From Clostridium beijerinckii (lineage in GTDB: Bacteria > Bacillota > Clostridia > Clostridiales > Clostridiaceae), in the NCBI RefSeq assembly GCF_036699995.1, contig NZ_CP144906.1, positions 3,359,001-3,423,000 of the forward strand: DNA of 64,000 bases, written 5' to 3'. The position numbers and the translations under genes are program-made. Below, one piece after another: positions 26,032 through 37,300 of this stretch. The notes beneath the pieces were generated by a model that was not told the DNA's origin, did no database searches, and saw only the letters and a program-made list of their open reading frames with translations. Positions within the stretch are counted from its first letter, which is position 1. Each line of letters starts with the position of its first letter.

Positions 26032-28041
26032 TTATATAAATCTTAAGATAACATTCTTTAATGTATTCATATCAAATGGTTTAGAAATATAGTCATCCAT
26101 TCCAACCTCAATACATCTTTCTCTATCTCCATTCATAGAATAAGCTGTCATAGCTATTATATTAGCATGTTCTTTTGTCTTTATTTCTTTTTCTCTAATT
26201 ATTCTAGTGGTATCATATCCATTTAATTCTGGCATTTGAATATCCATGAGTATTAAATCAAATGTCTTTTCTTTTAGCTTTTCTAACGCCTGCTTCCCAT
26301 CATATACATACTCATATTCATATCCCAATCTATTTAGCATTTCACAAGTTATCTTAATATTTATTTCGTTATCCTCAACTAATAATATCCTTTTATTTTT
26401 GCTTGAGACTATCTCATCATCTTCTGCATTTAAATTATCATTATTCATATCTTCTGCATAATTCAATAAAAATTCTGCTGTAAAATAAAAGGTGCTTCCT
26501 TTATTTTCAATACTTTCAAACCATATGTCCCCATTCATTAGCTTTGCAATATCTTTTGAAATAGCAAGCCCTAGCCCCGTTCCATCATATTTTTTAGTGT
26601 AAGTCATATCTTGTTGGACAAATTTTTTAAAGATATCATTTTTAAATTCTTCTTTAATCCCAATACCTGTATCTTTCACCGAAAATTCTAATGTTATCTT
26701 ATTATTTGTATTATTTAATTTCCTTACCTTAAACATTATTTGACCCATTTCAGTGAATTTAATAGCATTATTAATAATATTTATAAGCACTTGATTTAAT
26801 CTAATTTCATCTCCTATTAAATCAAAGTTTATATATGGATCAATATAGTAAAATACTTCTAAGTTTTTTTTACTACATGCTATAGATAATTCTTTAGTAA
26901 TCCGATCTAGAGTTTTTTTCAGATTAAACGGCTTTAATGTAAGTTCAAATTTCCCTGACTCTATTTTAGAAATATCTAAGATAGTATTTAATATTCCTAG
27001 TAACAATCTTGATGAATTACTGAGCATTTCTAGATATTCTTTTTGATTATTGTTAAGTTCAGTTACCTTCAATAAGTCTATAATTCCTATTATTCCATTC
27101 ATAGGAGTTCTTATCTCATGGCTAATATTTGCAAGAAATTCACTTTTAGCTTTGTTTGCTTTATCCGCTTCTTCCTTTGCTTTTTCTAGTTCCTGATAAT
27201 TACTTCTTAGCTCTTCTTCTATTGCTATAAGTTCTTCATATAGAGCTGATATCTCTTCATATTTATCTCTTAACTCTTTTTCCACTTTTTTATTTTCTGT
27301 TATATCTCTAGTGATATTAGATGCTCCAATTAAATTTCCTTCAAAATCGTAAATAGGTGAAACTGTTATTGAAACATCAATTAACTGACCATTTTTCTTT
27401 CTTCTCTTAGATTCGAATCCTCTAATTTTTTCTTTATTTTTTATCTTGTTAATTATTTCATAGAAATCATTAATTTTCTCATCAGGAATTATGATAGATA
27501 TATGCTTTCCAATCACTTCTTCTTTTTTGTATCCATAAATCTTTTCAGCACCTATATTCCAACTTGTTATAATTCCATCTAAAGTTTTTCCTATAATTGC
27601 ATCCTCAGTATTTTCAACTAAAGAAGCAAGTCCCCTAATTTCCGCTTCATTTTTAATTCGGTTTGATATATCTCTTATTATGCTTAAAACAAATCTTTCA
27701 TTATTAATTTCTATTCCTATTGACTTAACTTCTACAGGAAAACTAGTTCCATCGCTTTTAAAGTGAATAGTTTCAAACTCAATATCACCTGATTTAGCTT
27801 TTTCAAACTGCATGATTGCAAGTTCAATTCTTTCTCTATTTCTTAATTCAAATATATTCTTTGAAAGTAGTTCTTCTTCAGTATATCCATAAGTATACAC
27901 TGCCTTCCTATTAACTTCCAATATATTACCTTGGCTTGAAAATAAAATTATTATGTCGTTAGCATTACGTATAGCAGCTTCATATATTTGTAAATAATTA
28001 TATTTCCTTTTATTAATATTTTCATTGGTTTCACTACTCAT
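26032..28041 (-). CDS. hybrid sensor histidine kinase (PAS-PAS-HK-REC)
   Basis: 669 aa, no membrane segment. Two PAS domains (about 17-130 and 137-255, both ending in IxRDIS/ITRDIT), a coiled coil (about 255-300), HisKA with H box FLANISHEIRTPMNG (about 305), N box ILINIINNAIKFTEMG, G1 VKDTGIGIKEEF, G2 YDGTGLGLAISKDIAKLMNG and a C-terminal REC domain (about 550-669). REC has the acidic pair VEDNE, LILMDIQMP and SKPFD intact. Phosphotransfer would go on to an Hpt protein elsewhere. It shares organisation with the kinases at 32055 and 34366. Confidence 0.94.
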   Translation of the reverse strand: MSSETNENINKRKYNYLQIYEAAIRNANDIIILFSSQGNILEVNRKAVYTYGYTEEELLSKNIFELRNRERIELAIMQFEKAKSGDIEFETIHFKSDGTSFPVEVKSIGIEINNERFVLSIIRDISNRIKNEAEIRGLASLVENTEDAIIGKTLDGIITSWNIGAEKIYGYKKEEVIGKHISIIIPDEKINDFYEIINKIKNKEKIRGFESKRRKKNGQLIDVSITVSPIYDFEGNLIGASNITRDITENKKVEKELRDKYEEISALYEELIAIEEELRSNYQELEKAKEEADKANKAKSEFLANISHEIRTPMNGIIGIIDLLKVTELNNNQKEYLEMLSNSSRLLLGILNTILDISKIESGKFELTLKPFNLKKTLDRITKELSIACSKKNLEVFYYIDPYINFDLIGDEIRLNQVLINIINNAIKFTEMGQIMFKVRKLNNTNNKITLEFSVKDTGIGIKEEFKNDIFKKFVQQDMTYTKKYDGTGLGLAISKDIAKLMNGDIWFESIENKGSTFYFTAEFLLNYAEDMNNDNLNAEDDEIVSSKNKRILLVEDNEINIKITCEMLNRLGYEYEYVYDGKQALEKLKEKTFDLILMDIQMPELNGYDTTRIIREKEIKTKEHANIIAMTAYSMNGDRERCIEVGMDDYISKPFDMNTLKNVILRFI

Positions 28042-28143
28042 CTATCACCCCTCCTTAAATTTCGTAAATTAAAATAACAAACGAATAAGATAGCATAAAA
28101 TATAATTGTCATCCGTATAGCATAAGCAGGCTTAATAGTTCAT

Positions 28144-29898
28144 TTAATCATTTTTTAACATTTTCTCAAGTTCCTCTTCACAAACTGGTTTACTGAAATA
28201 ATATCCCTGAATTATATTACATCCTAAATTCATTAATTCATTAAGTTGCTCTTTAACTTCAACGCCTTCTGCTATAACCTTATACTTTAAACTTTTCGAT
28301 AAGCTCAAAATACACTCTATTACTGCTCTGTTCTTATCGTTCTCAATATTATCGATAAAAGATTTATCTATTTTCAAAGTATTTATAGGTAAGATTGTTA
28401 AATAACTTAAAGATGAATATCCAGTTCCAAAGTCATCAATTGAAATATTTATACCTTTTTTTATTAGTTCATGTAAATCAGCAATTTTCTCATCGTCTAA
28501 TTCAATTAAAGTACTTTCAGTTATTTCTATTTCAATTAAACTTAGAGGAATTTTGTTTTCTTCACAAGTTTTTATTATTTTGTCTTTAAAATCTCTTTCT
28601 TTTATTTGAACAGGTGAAACATTTATACAGATATTATTAAATTCATATTCCCTCTCTTTAAGCTCTCTAATTTTACGGCATGCTTTCTCAAATACCCAAT
28701 CTCCTATGTCTACAATTATTCCAATCCTTTCAGCTATTGGTATAAATTCAGCTGGAGATACAAACCCGAGCTTTTTACTATTCCATCTCAATAACGCTTC
28801 AAATGCAACTATCTTGTTATCCAACGCATCAATTTGTGGTTGGTATACAATGGAAAATTCATTTTTCTTAATTGCATCTTTTAATTCATTTTCAATTATT
28901 ATTCTTCTTGTATATAACCTACTTAAAGCTTGTTCGAAAAAGGTATATGTGTTTTTTCCATCTGTCTTAGACTTATACATTGCTAGATCTGCAAATTTTA
29001 ATAGATCATTCATATTATTACTATCTCTTGGGAATATTGCTATTCCCATGCTTGTTGTAATATACAGCTGGTTTTCATTAAGTTCGAATGGATTCTTGCA
29101 ATATTTTAAAATTGTATTGCACATCTCTTTAACTTTTTCTATAGAATTAATTCTTTCTATAATTACAATAAATTCATCTCCACCAACTCTGTACAACTTT
29201 CCATAGTCCTTTATACACACATGCAATAATTGTGAGAATACTTTTAACATAAGATCTCCATAGTCGTGTCCTAGGGTATCATTAATCGATTTAAAATTAT
29301 CTAGGTCTATGAAAACTATAGCGCCCTCCTGACTGAGTTGAATATTTTTATCTAAGACATTCTTTATATCCATTAAAAACATATCCCTATTAGGAAGCTT
29401 TGTAAGAGAATCATGATATAAATTGTCTGAAATTCCTTTTTCTCTTTCCTTTTCTTCAGTTATATCACTCACTAACCCAAACATGCGAGCTACACCTTCA
29501 TTTTTCTCTTTTATGCCATTTCCCTTAAACAATACCCACTTCAATTTATTATCTTTAGTAATAATTCTAAACTCACTTATATAGGAAGTTACTTTATCTG
29601 CTACAAAAAAGTTTAAATCAGTCAATGCACTTTCTCTATCCTTGTTTATAGCTACCTTTTCAATACAATCAATTAAACTGTTAAAATTTTTCGAGCTATA
29701 GCCCGTAATTTTTTTCCATGCATCAGAAATAAAGAAACTATCTTCCTTAATATTCCACTCCCAAACTGCTATATTAGCTTCATCTATTGCTTGTTTATAT
29801 TTTTTTAATATTTCTTCATAATCCAAATCACTTTTTTCTATCTCCATAACAGATTTCTTTGCTCTCCTTAAAAATAAGTTCATTTGATTATCTTTCAT
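28144..29898 (-). CDS. PAS-GGDEF-EAL c-di-GMP turnover protein
   Basis: 584 aa. A PAS domain (about 30-145) is followed by GGDEF (about 160-325, active site YRVGGDEFIVII) and EAL (about 335-580). The EAL signature residues are present: FEALLRW, INVSPVQ, IEIEITESTLIE, SIDDFGTGYSSLSYL, LKIDKSFI and IAEGVE. Both halves look catalytically competent; no RxxD inhibitory site is visible before GGDEF. It can make or degrade c-di-GMP. The start overlaps the end of the GGDEF gene upstream by 11 bases, so the two are co-transcribed. Confidence 0.94.
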   Translation of the reverse strand: MKDNQMNLFLRRAKKSVMEIEKSDLDYEEILKKYKQAIDEANIAVWEWNIKEDSFFISDAWKKITGYSSKNFNSLIDCIEKVAINKDRESALTDLNFFVADKVTSYISEFRIITKDNKLKWVLFKGNGIKEKNEGVARMFGLVSDITEEKEREKGISDNLYHDSLTKLPNRDMFLMDIKNVLDKNIQLSQEGAIVFIDLDNFKSINDTLGHDYGDLMLKVFSQLLHVCIKDYGKLYRVGGDEFIVIIERINSIEKVKEMCNTILKYCKNPFELNENQLYITTSMGIAIFPRDSNNMNDLLKFADLAMYKSKTDGKNTYTFFEQALSRLYTRRIIIENELKDAIKKNEFSIVYQPQIDALDNKIVAFEALLRWNSKKLGFVSPAEFIPIAERIGIIVDIGDWVFEKACRKIRELKEREYEFNNICINVSPVQIKERDFKDKIIKTCEENKIPLSLIEIEITESTLIELDDEKIADLHELIKKGINISIDDFGTGYSSLSYLTILPINTLKIDKSFIDNIENDKNRAVIECILSLSKSLKYKVIAEGVEVKEQLNELMNLGCNIIQGYYFSKPVCEEELEKMLKND

Positions 29899-31006
29899 GA
29901 TTATAACCTTCTTTATGGTTGTTCAATTCTTTCATATACTCTACTATCAGATCATCTAAATGCTGGCTTATAGTTAATCCATTGTCTATATCTACGTCTC
30001 CATCAAGTGTACAGCAAACTTCATTCAAAATTTCTCTTACAGAATTTATATTTTGATTTAACTCTGATAATTTGATTGTTTTTTCTTTAATATTCGTTGA
30101 ATCAAATTCATAAGTACTTTCTTGATTTACAATTGTCCTATTTCTTCCACTAGCTTTAGCTTTATAGAGATTCTTATCTACTTTTGATAATAAATCATAA
30201 ATATTTACATCTTCATCAGAAGCTTCATACACGCCAAAACTTGCTGTTATTCTTATCTCAATACCATCATAATTAAAAGATGTATTTTCTAATAATTTTC
30301 TTATCTTCTCAGCAACTTTATACGCATTTTTAGCCTCAGTATAATTTAATATTATAATAAACTCTTCTCCACCAAATCTACCTACCCAGTCTGACTTACC
30401 TCGGACCGATTTTAATATTAGCTCTGAAAAATCAATGAGTATTTTATCACCTATAATGTGCCCATATTGATCATTTACTTTTTTAAAGAAATCTATATCT
30501 GCCATAATTATCGATAAAGGCATTTTGCTAATTTTCATGTAGTTAATATCTACAGGGAGTCTCTCATTTATATACCTTCTATTATATAATCCTGTCAATT
30601 CATCTTTAATCACCTTTTCATTCATTGAGATAATCAATTCTTCCACAAAGTCAGAATCCTCAGTCATCTTATGAAATACGCTTCCGATATTGGTAATATC
30701 CTTTAATATTTCCACGATATATATCTTGCCATTTAATTCTACTGGTGTTGCTGTGATTAAGACAATTTTTTCTTTATCATATTCTATTTTTACAAATGTA
30801 TCATTGTTATTATATGCTCGCATAGAAATACAGTTTTCGCAAAATGTATGTTTCTTCCATAACAAATAGCATGTACCATTCAACCCTTGTAGCTCATTGT
30901 CCTTAACAAGAGCCGCTTTTTTATTTACTGGATCAACTATTCTTATAACATCATATAATTTTTTAAAAATAGATAGTCTTTCTTTTACTTGGTCTATTAC
31001 TTCCAT
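29888..31006 (-). CDS. diguanylate cyclase (GGDEF)
   Basis: 372 aa. The N-terminal half (about 1-130) has a PAS-like region with GTCYLLWKKHTFCENCISMRAYNN, whose cysteines may bind metal or sense redox state. The GGDEF domain (about 130-300) has DELTGLYNRRYINE, ADIDFFKKVNDQYGH and the active site GRFGGEEFIIIL. No inhibitory RxxD is seen. A C-terminal tail of 70 aa is helical. First gene of a two-gene unit with the PAS-GGDEF-EAL protein. Confidence 0.92.
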   Translation of the reverse strand: MEVIDQVKERLSIFKKLYDVIRIVDPVNKKAALVKDNELQGLNGTCYLLWKKHTFCENCISMRAYNNNDTFVKIEYDKEKIVLITATPVELNGKIYIVEILKDITNIGSVFHKMTEDSDFVEELIISMNEKVIKDELTGLYNRRYINERLPVDINYMKISKMPLSIIMADIDFFKKVNDQYGHIIGDKILIDFSELILKSVRGKSDWVGRFGGEEFIIILNYTEAKNAYKVAEKIRKLLENTSFNYDGIEIRITASFGVYEASDEDVNIYDLLSKVDKNLYKAKASGRNRTIVNQESTYEFDSTNIKEKTIKLSELNQNINSVREILNEVCCTLDGDVDIDNGLTISQHLDDLIVEYMKELNNHKEGYNHER

Positions 31007-31109
31007 AAGATTCCCTCCCTTTTAAATTTAAAATTCTCTCAATTCCCCAAAACTTGCTTATTAAATTCATATGTACTTCTTAAAACCTCTTTTAAAACTT
31101 TTATTTGTA

Positions 31110-31691
31110 TTACATTAATTCAAAAAATATATCCCATAGCCTTGAAATGACTTTATCGTTTATTCTTATATTTGATGTTATCATTTCATAAAGTAAATAA
31201 TCTTCTAGCTTTTTACATTTAATCAAATAACTATTTATATTTTTAGTTATAAATTTATCATTATATTGAGGATTACCCATGATATCTAGAATTATTTTAT
31301 TTTCTTCAGCTATATAGAATTTATATCTTTCCCGTATTACACTTGCTATCTCTTCTGGCGGAAACATGTGACATCTAAGAATAAACTTTCTTTTAGATAT
31401 ATCTGATATATAGTACTCTATCTTCTTTTTTAATAGAGTATACAGCTTTTCCTTAAGAGGAATATTCTTGTCCATTGTTTCAATACTCTGCATATAATCA
31501 ATATAATCTTTATAAATATAATCATAAATATAGAAAAACAGATCCTGCTTCGACTTATAGTAAAAATATATAGTTGATGCTTTAACTCCAACTTCTTTAC
31601 AAATATCTCTAATATTAGTGGCCTCATATCCATTCTCCAGAAAAAGTCTAAAAGAAGTATAAAATATTTTATCTCTTGTTGAATTTTCCAA
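31110..31691 (-). CDS. TetR family transcriptional regulator
   Basis: 193 aa from TTG at 31691, seven bases after GGAGGT; the ATG five codons earlier overlaps that site. The N-terminal helix-turn-helix reads FRLFLENGYEATNIRDICKEVGVKASTIYFYYKSKQDLFFYI. The ligand domain is divergent. Its gene lies upstream of the GGDEF unit (about 100 bases) and may control it, but operators were not found. Confidence 0.9.
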   Translation of the reverse strand: MENSTRDKIFYTSFRLFLENGYEATNIRDICKEVGVKASTIYFYYKSKQDLFFYIYDYIYKDYIDYMQSIETMDKNIPLKEKLYTLLKKKIEYYISDISKRKFILRCHMFPPEEIASVIRERYKFYIAEENKIILDIMGNPQYNDKFITKNINSYLIKCKKLEDYLLYEMITSNIRINDKVISRLWDIFFELM

Positions 31692-32011
31692 AATACTTAC
31701 CTCCATTTACAAATTTACTGAAAGTTTTTTAATAACTTTGTTATTATTCTCATAAATTACAAAATTATATATATAACGTTCGTTACATAAATCATATCAA
31801 TGTATTTTTCTCCATTCAATTTATTTTGTATTCTATTTTTGCTCATAATTCGACTCATTTTGAATGAAAACTATTTCTTTAGTAATGTAATCATATTACT
31901 ATTCAAATACATATATCTAACAATTATATTTTCTTTATAGAACTCAATCTTCCTGATTGAACTTTTTCATAATTTATTTACAGACTTGGCTTCAATATAA
32001 ATTTACGAATA
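31692..32011. other. gene-free stretch
   Basis: Contains a degenerate R3-like end near 31950-32008 (TTTTTCATAATTTA, TTCAATATAAATTT). Nothing else recognised. Confidence 0.35.
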
Positions 32012-32044
32012 ATAAAAAAAGCAGCACCAATTATTAGTGCTGCT
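32012..32044 (-). terminator. terminator of the hybrid kinase at 32055
   Basis: AGCAGCACTAAT pairs with ATTGGTGCTGCT and runs into TTTTTTT on the minus strand. Confidence 0.85.
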
Positions 32045-32054
32045 TTATAAACCT

Positions 32055-34319
32055 CTATGTTCTTAAGTTGAATTCTATAATATTTAACAAGTTTTCAATT
32101 TCAAATGGTTTAGATATGTAATCATCCATTTTTGCTTTTATGCATTTTTCTTTGTCTTCCCGCATAGCATATGCGGTTATTGCAATTATTGGTATATGTT
32201 TTCCTTCTAATTCCTCAACTCTTATAGCCTGTGTTGTTTCAAAACCATTTAATTCTGGCATCTGTATATCCATTAATATTAAATCAACTTTATTATTTTT
32301 TAATATATTTATAGCCTCATTCCCGTTATACGCTGAAATATATTTGTAACCGTTACTTTTAATTATATTTTCCATTACTTCTTGACTTATTAAGTTATCT
32401 TCAACATATAAAATAACTTTATCTTGGCGATCATTATATTGATTAAGCTTATCACTTTCAATGTTTTTTCTTTCCATAACTTGCTTTTTATCATTTGTTT
32501 TTTTAAATTCACATGTAAAAATAAATGTTGAGCCCTTACCCAAAGAACTTTCAAAACTTATTTCTCCATTCATCAAATTAGCAAACTGTTTTGAAATTGA
32601 TAAGCCCAATCCCGTTCCTATGTACTTTTTCATTGATGATATATTTCCTTGAGTAAAATTATTAAATATTTTATCTTTAAACTCGTCATCTATACCAATT
32701 CCTGAGTCTTTGATCGTAAATTGAATTCTTTCACTATTACTATCTTCTGAAATCATACTTACTCTAAATGATATGTATCCTTCATCTGTAAACTTTACTG
32801 CATTGCTAATTAGATTGGATAATATCTCTTTTAACCTCAGCTCATCACCAATAACTTCAAAATCTATGTTAGGGTCTAAATAATAACTTACTTCTAATCC
32901 CTTAGAATTTCCAGTGACTAAGAGGCTATTATAAATACTATTTATAGTCTCTTTTAAATTAAACGGTTCCCTATTAATTCTAAATGTACCTGACTCTATT
33001 TTTGACATATCTAATAAGTTATTGATAAGCCTAAGCATAGTATTTGCTGAATCATTTAATATTCTAATATATTTTTTTTGCTTTTCATTAATATCTTCTA
33101 ACTTTAGTAATTGTATAGCTGCTGTAATTCCATTCATTGGAGTTCTTATTTCATGGCTTATATTAGCCAAAAAAATTGATTTTGCTTTATTGGCTTCTTC
33201 TGCTTTCTGTTTTAACAATTCTAATTGTTCACACTTTTCTCGCAGATCCCTTTCTATTAGTTTCCTGTCTGTAATATCTTTATACATTGCTACTACTCCA
33301 GAAAAGAGATTATTATCATCATAAATCGGAGATGCGCTCATTAAAACATTAACCAAGTTTCCATCTTTGTCCAATCTGACAGTTTCATAATCTTTAATTA
33401 CCTTTCCTTTGGTAATCATATCTATTAATTTTTGTGATTCATTTAATTTATCTTTTGGAATTAGCCGTCTCATATCATTTCCTACTATGTCCGTTTCCTT
33501 AAATCCAAACTTTGTCTCAGCGCCTTTACTCCAACGAGATATATTCATTTCTTTGTCAAAAATCACAAATGGATCATCAAGTATATCTAAAGATATTGAA
33601 AATATCTTTGAATCTTTAAATAACCTTTCCATATCCGAAATATCTCTTATAATACTGACTGCCACATCTCTTGATTTCTTATTACTACAAACGGATCTTA
33701 CTTCAACCGGAAATCTTGTCCCATCTTTTTTGTGATGATAACTTTTAAACTTTATTCCCCTATCTAAAGCTTTATTTAATTGATCTTGGGTGAATTCCCT
33801 GCTATCCTCATTCCTAAGAGCAAAGATATTTAAATTTACAAGTTCATCAAAAGAATACCCGTACGTTTCAATAGCCTTTTTATTTCCATAAAGTATTTCC
33901 CCGCTTCTGCTTACTACAAGAATACTATCTAATGCATTATCTATAAAATCTTTTCCTTCCATAAACAACTTTTCATTTGATAATATGCCTTTACTTTTTA
34001 TGAATGTACAAAATATATACTTTTCAGCAAATTTACTGAAACTAACTTCATAAACAGTATCTCTAATGACTAATGTATAAATATTATTATCAATTCCTTT
34101 TAAATAACTAAATAAAGACTCTCTTAAATACATTTTAATTTCATCAACAGAGTTATGGGTTAAGTCTTCGCAGTCAAATTCCTTTGTGAAACTTTCATTT
34201 ATAAATTTAACACTGAAATCATAAATAACTTGATTTGAATCAGTTAATGGTTCGTATATAGATATTATGTTATTAATATTATTTAAATATGATATTCCCT
34301 CTAATACTGAGCTAACCAT
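32055..34319 (-). CDS. hybrid sensor histidine kinase (PAS-PAS-HK-REC)
   Basis: 754 aa. An unassigned N-terminal region (about 1-125) is followed by two PAS domains (about 130-250 and 250-365), a coiled coil, H box FLANISHEIRTPMNG, N box ILSNLISNAVKFTDEG, G1 IKDSGIGIDDEF, G2 IGTGLGLSISKQFANLMNG and a REC domain with YVEDNL, LILMDIQMPELNG, ITAYAM and SKPFE intact. It is closely related to the kinase at 26032. It starts about 45 bases after the end of the next upstream kinase gene, so they may be one transcript. Confidence 0.94.
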   Translation of the reverse strand: MVSSVLEGISYLNNINNIISIYEPLTDSNQVIYDFSVKFINESFTKEFDCEDLTHNSVDEIKMYLRESLFSYLKGIDNNIYTLVIRDTVYEVSFSKFAEKYIFCTFIKSKGILSNEKLFMEGKDFIDNALDSILVVSRSGEILYGNKKAIETYGYSFDELVNLNIFALRNEDSREFTQDQLNKALDRGIKFKSYHHKKDGTRFPVEVRSVCSNKKSRDVAVSIIRDISDMERLFKDSKIFSISLDILDDPFVIFDKEMNISRWSKGAETKFGFKETDIVGNDMRRLIPKDKLNESQKLIDMITKGKVIKDYETVRLDKDGNLVNVLMSASPIYDDNNLFSGVVAMYKDITDRKLIERDLREKCEQLELLKQKAEEANKAKSIFLANISHEIRTPMNGITAAIQLLKLEDINEKQKKYIRILNDSANTMLRLINNLLDMSKIESGTFRINREPFNLKETINSIYNSLLVTGNSKGLEVSYYLDPNIDFEVIGDELRLKEILSNLISNAVKFTDEGYISFRVSMISEDSNSERIQFTIKDSGIGIDDEFKDKIFNNFTQGNISSMKKYIGTGLGLSISKQFANLMNGEISFESSLGKGSTFIFTCEFKKTNDKKQVMERKNIESDKLNQYNDRQDKVILYVEDNLISQEVMENIIKSNGYKYISAYNGNEAINILKNNKVDLILMDIQMPELNGFETTQAIRVEELEGKHIPIIAITAYAMREDKEKCIKAKMDDYISKPFEIENLLNIIEFNLRT

Positions 34320-34365
34320 AATTTACACCATCCCCTTATTATTTTTATAACACACTCTTTCATTC

Positions 34366-37300
34366 TCATAAATAAATTTCGAAGATGTTATAAATTTCTT
34401 CAACATTAAATGGTTTTGATATGCAATGATCAATCCCTAGATTCATAAGTATCTCTCTATTTTCAATAATGGTATATGAAGACATTCCGATTATAGGAAT
34501 ATTTTTTCCTTTTACTCTTGATATTCTCATTTCCTTAATTTTTTCAAAATCTTCTAATTTATTTAATTTCATATCTAGCAATATTAAGTCTACATAGTTA
34601 CAATTTAGGATTTTCAACGCCTCGCTTATATTATGTGCATGGATATATTTACAGCCTCTTCTCTCCACTATACTCTCCATAACTTCTTTGTCAATTGAAT
34701 TAGTTTCAATACAAAGTATAGCTTTATTCATCCATAAATTATTTATCTTATCATCTTCGCTAATTTTATTATCGTTCATTACCTCTATATTCTTTTCATA
34801 ATAATCACTTTTTTTAAAACTACATGTAAACATAAATGTAGACCCTTCTCCTAGTGTGCTTTCAAAGCTTATATTTCCATTCATCATCATAGCAAGCTGC
34901 TTAGATATAGATAATCCTAGACCAGTTCCTGTATATTTCTTATTTACAGATATATCACCTTGACTAAATATGCCAAAAATTTTACTCTTAAATCTTTCGT
35001 CTATTCCTATCCCTGTATCTGCTATTGTAAATTTAATTTTTACATAGTCATTATCTGAAGATACTTTCGTTACCCTAAAGGATATATATCCTTTTTCCGT
35101 AAATTTTACCGCATTACTAATTAAATTATCTAATATTTGTTTTAACTTTAGTTCATCTCCAATTGCTATAAATTCTGCATTTGGATCAAAATAATATCTT
35201 ATTTCTAATCCTTTAGAATTTCCTGATTCCAATAGATTTGTATAAATATCATCTGTTATTTTTTTTAAAGCAAATTTACCATCATTTAATTTATGTATAC
35301 CGGCCTCTATTTTTGAAATATCTAAAATATTATTTATAATTGTTAATAGTTTATTTCCAGAGTTTTTTAGCAGTTTTATATACTTACTTTGCTCCTCACT
35401 CATAGGTGTTTTTTCAAGAAGCTGAATTGTTCCAAAAATGCCATTCATCGGAGTCCGTATTTCATGGCTCATATTGTCTAAGAATAATGACTTTATTTTA
35501 TTAGCAATTTCAGCTTCTTCCTTTAATACTTCCAATTGTCTATATTTTTCAACAATGATTTTTTCTTTTTCAGCTAGATCTGTAATATCATGATAACAAG
35601 CTAAAGCCATAATTAAATTTCCACTTGTGTCATATATAGGAGTAGAATTTACTCTAATAGTTAGTTCTTTATCTAAGCGCTTAATTATAACTGTTTTATT
35701 TTTTATTTTTTCGCCTCGTAATGCGCATTTTAAAGACAAATTCTCTACATGGATTTCATTCCCTGATGTATCAAAAGCTTGCTTAGTTATGTTAAAATCT
35801 TCTGCATTCTTTACGGCATAATAATCAGAAAGAAGACTTCTTCCTTCTGCATTCATCAAAATTATTTTACCTTCCTTATCTGCAATGTAAATTGCATCAG
35901 AAATATTTTCAATGACAGCTTCTAATTGCTTTTTTTGCATCTTTATAATTGTATTGCTATTAACCTGTTCAGTAACATTTCGAGTGCATAATAGCGCCTT
36001 TACTATATCTCCATCTTCATCATATAGAGGACTGCCACTTACATTAAAGTGATATTCTAATCCCTTTCTCTTAAGCGTCATTCTATATTCATTAATCTTT
36101 TCACCCTTTAGTACTCGATAGCTAGGCAAATTTTCTGGTTTGATTATATTATCATTGGAATCGTAGAATTTCACTTTTAACAAATTTTCACTAATTTTGT
36201 TTGCTAATCCAATATTATAAAAAAAGTCTTTTGCACTGGAATTTAGAATATTAATATTACCTTCTTTGTCAATTGTAAACAATCCCTCGGACATATTTCT
36301 AATTATAGCTTCTAATTTATTCTTTTGCTCTTCTATAATCTTTGCTTGTACCTCTTCCGTTATATCGTCAATTATTAAAACATATCTTTCAAAATTTCCT
36401 TTTCTATCAAATATAGGCTTGCCACTAATAACAACATGTTTCTCGAAATTTCTAGTTCCTATTATTACTCTATAATTATTTATTTCCTTTCCTTTTTCTA
36501 TATAACTAAACTTACTCTTTTCAAATTCAATTCTATTTTTATTTACATCAAAAATCATTATTTCATCTTTTATATCATTTATATTGCTTATTTTATTTGC
36601 TTGAAATAATTCCAAGATAACTTTGCTTATTTTAATTAACCTTCCACTTTTATCAAAGATGCTTATCTGCTCATCTGCTAAATCCATTATAGCCTCGATT
36701 TTTTTATCCCTTCTCTCAATTTCAGCAGCTTGAGCTTCAATAACCATCTTATTTCTTATTCTATCTGTTACATCAATACGATTCTCAATATAATATTTTA
36801 CTTTCCCCTCTTCATATATTGGTACTATTGCTGAATCAAAATATGTTACTCCTGTTCCATGTCTATCACTCATAAAATATTTTACATAGCACGTCTTACC
36901 TGTTTTTATAACACTTATCCATTTTTCCCTTATTTTATCTTCCTTAAAATCTTTAGCTATTTCTTCTATTGATTTACCAATGCAATTCTCTTTCATATTA
37001 AATGGTTCATCCATATAGTTAATATATTTTTCATTAGCTTTTAACAAAGTTATATCTGGCGCAGAATAAATTGCAATTCCATATTTATTATCAAAACATA
37101 ACTGTTCTGCATATAGGAACTTATTTTCAATACGTGAATTCTCTTTTTCATGGAAAAAATATAATATATCCGTTTTGTCGTGATCTATCTTCTTAGAAAT
37201 AATCACTTCTCTTGGTTCAAGTGACTTAGTGAATATGTAGACACTCATTTCATCACTAATACTTTCAAATTTATCAAAAAAATTAGTTTTCAATGTTTTA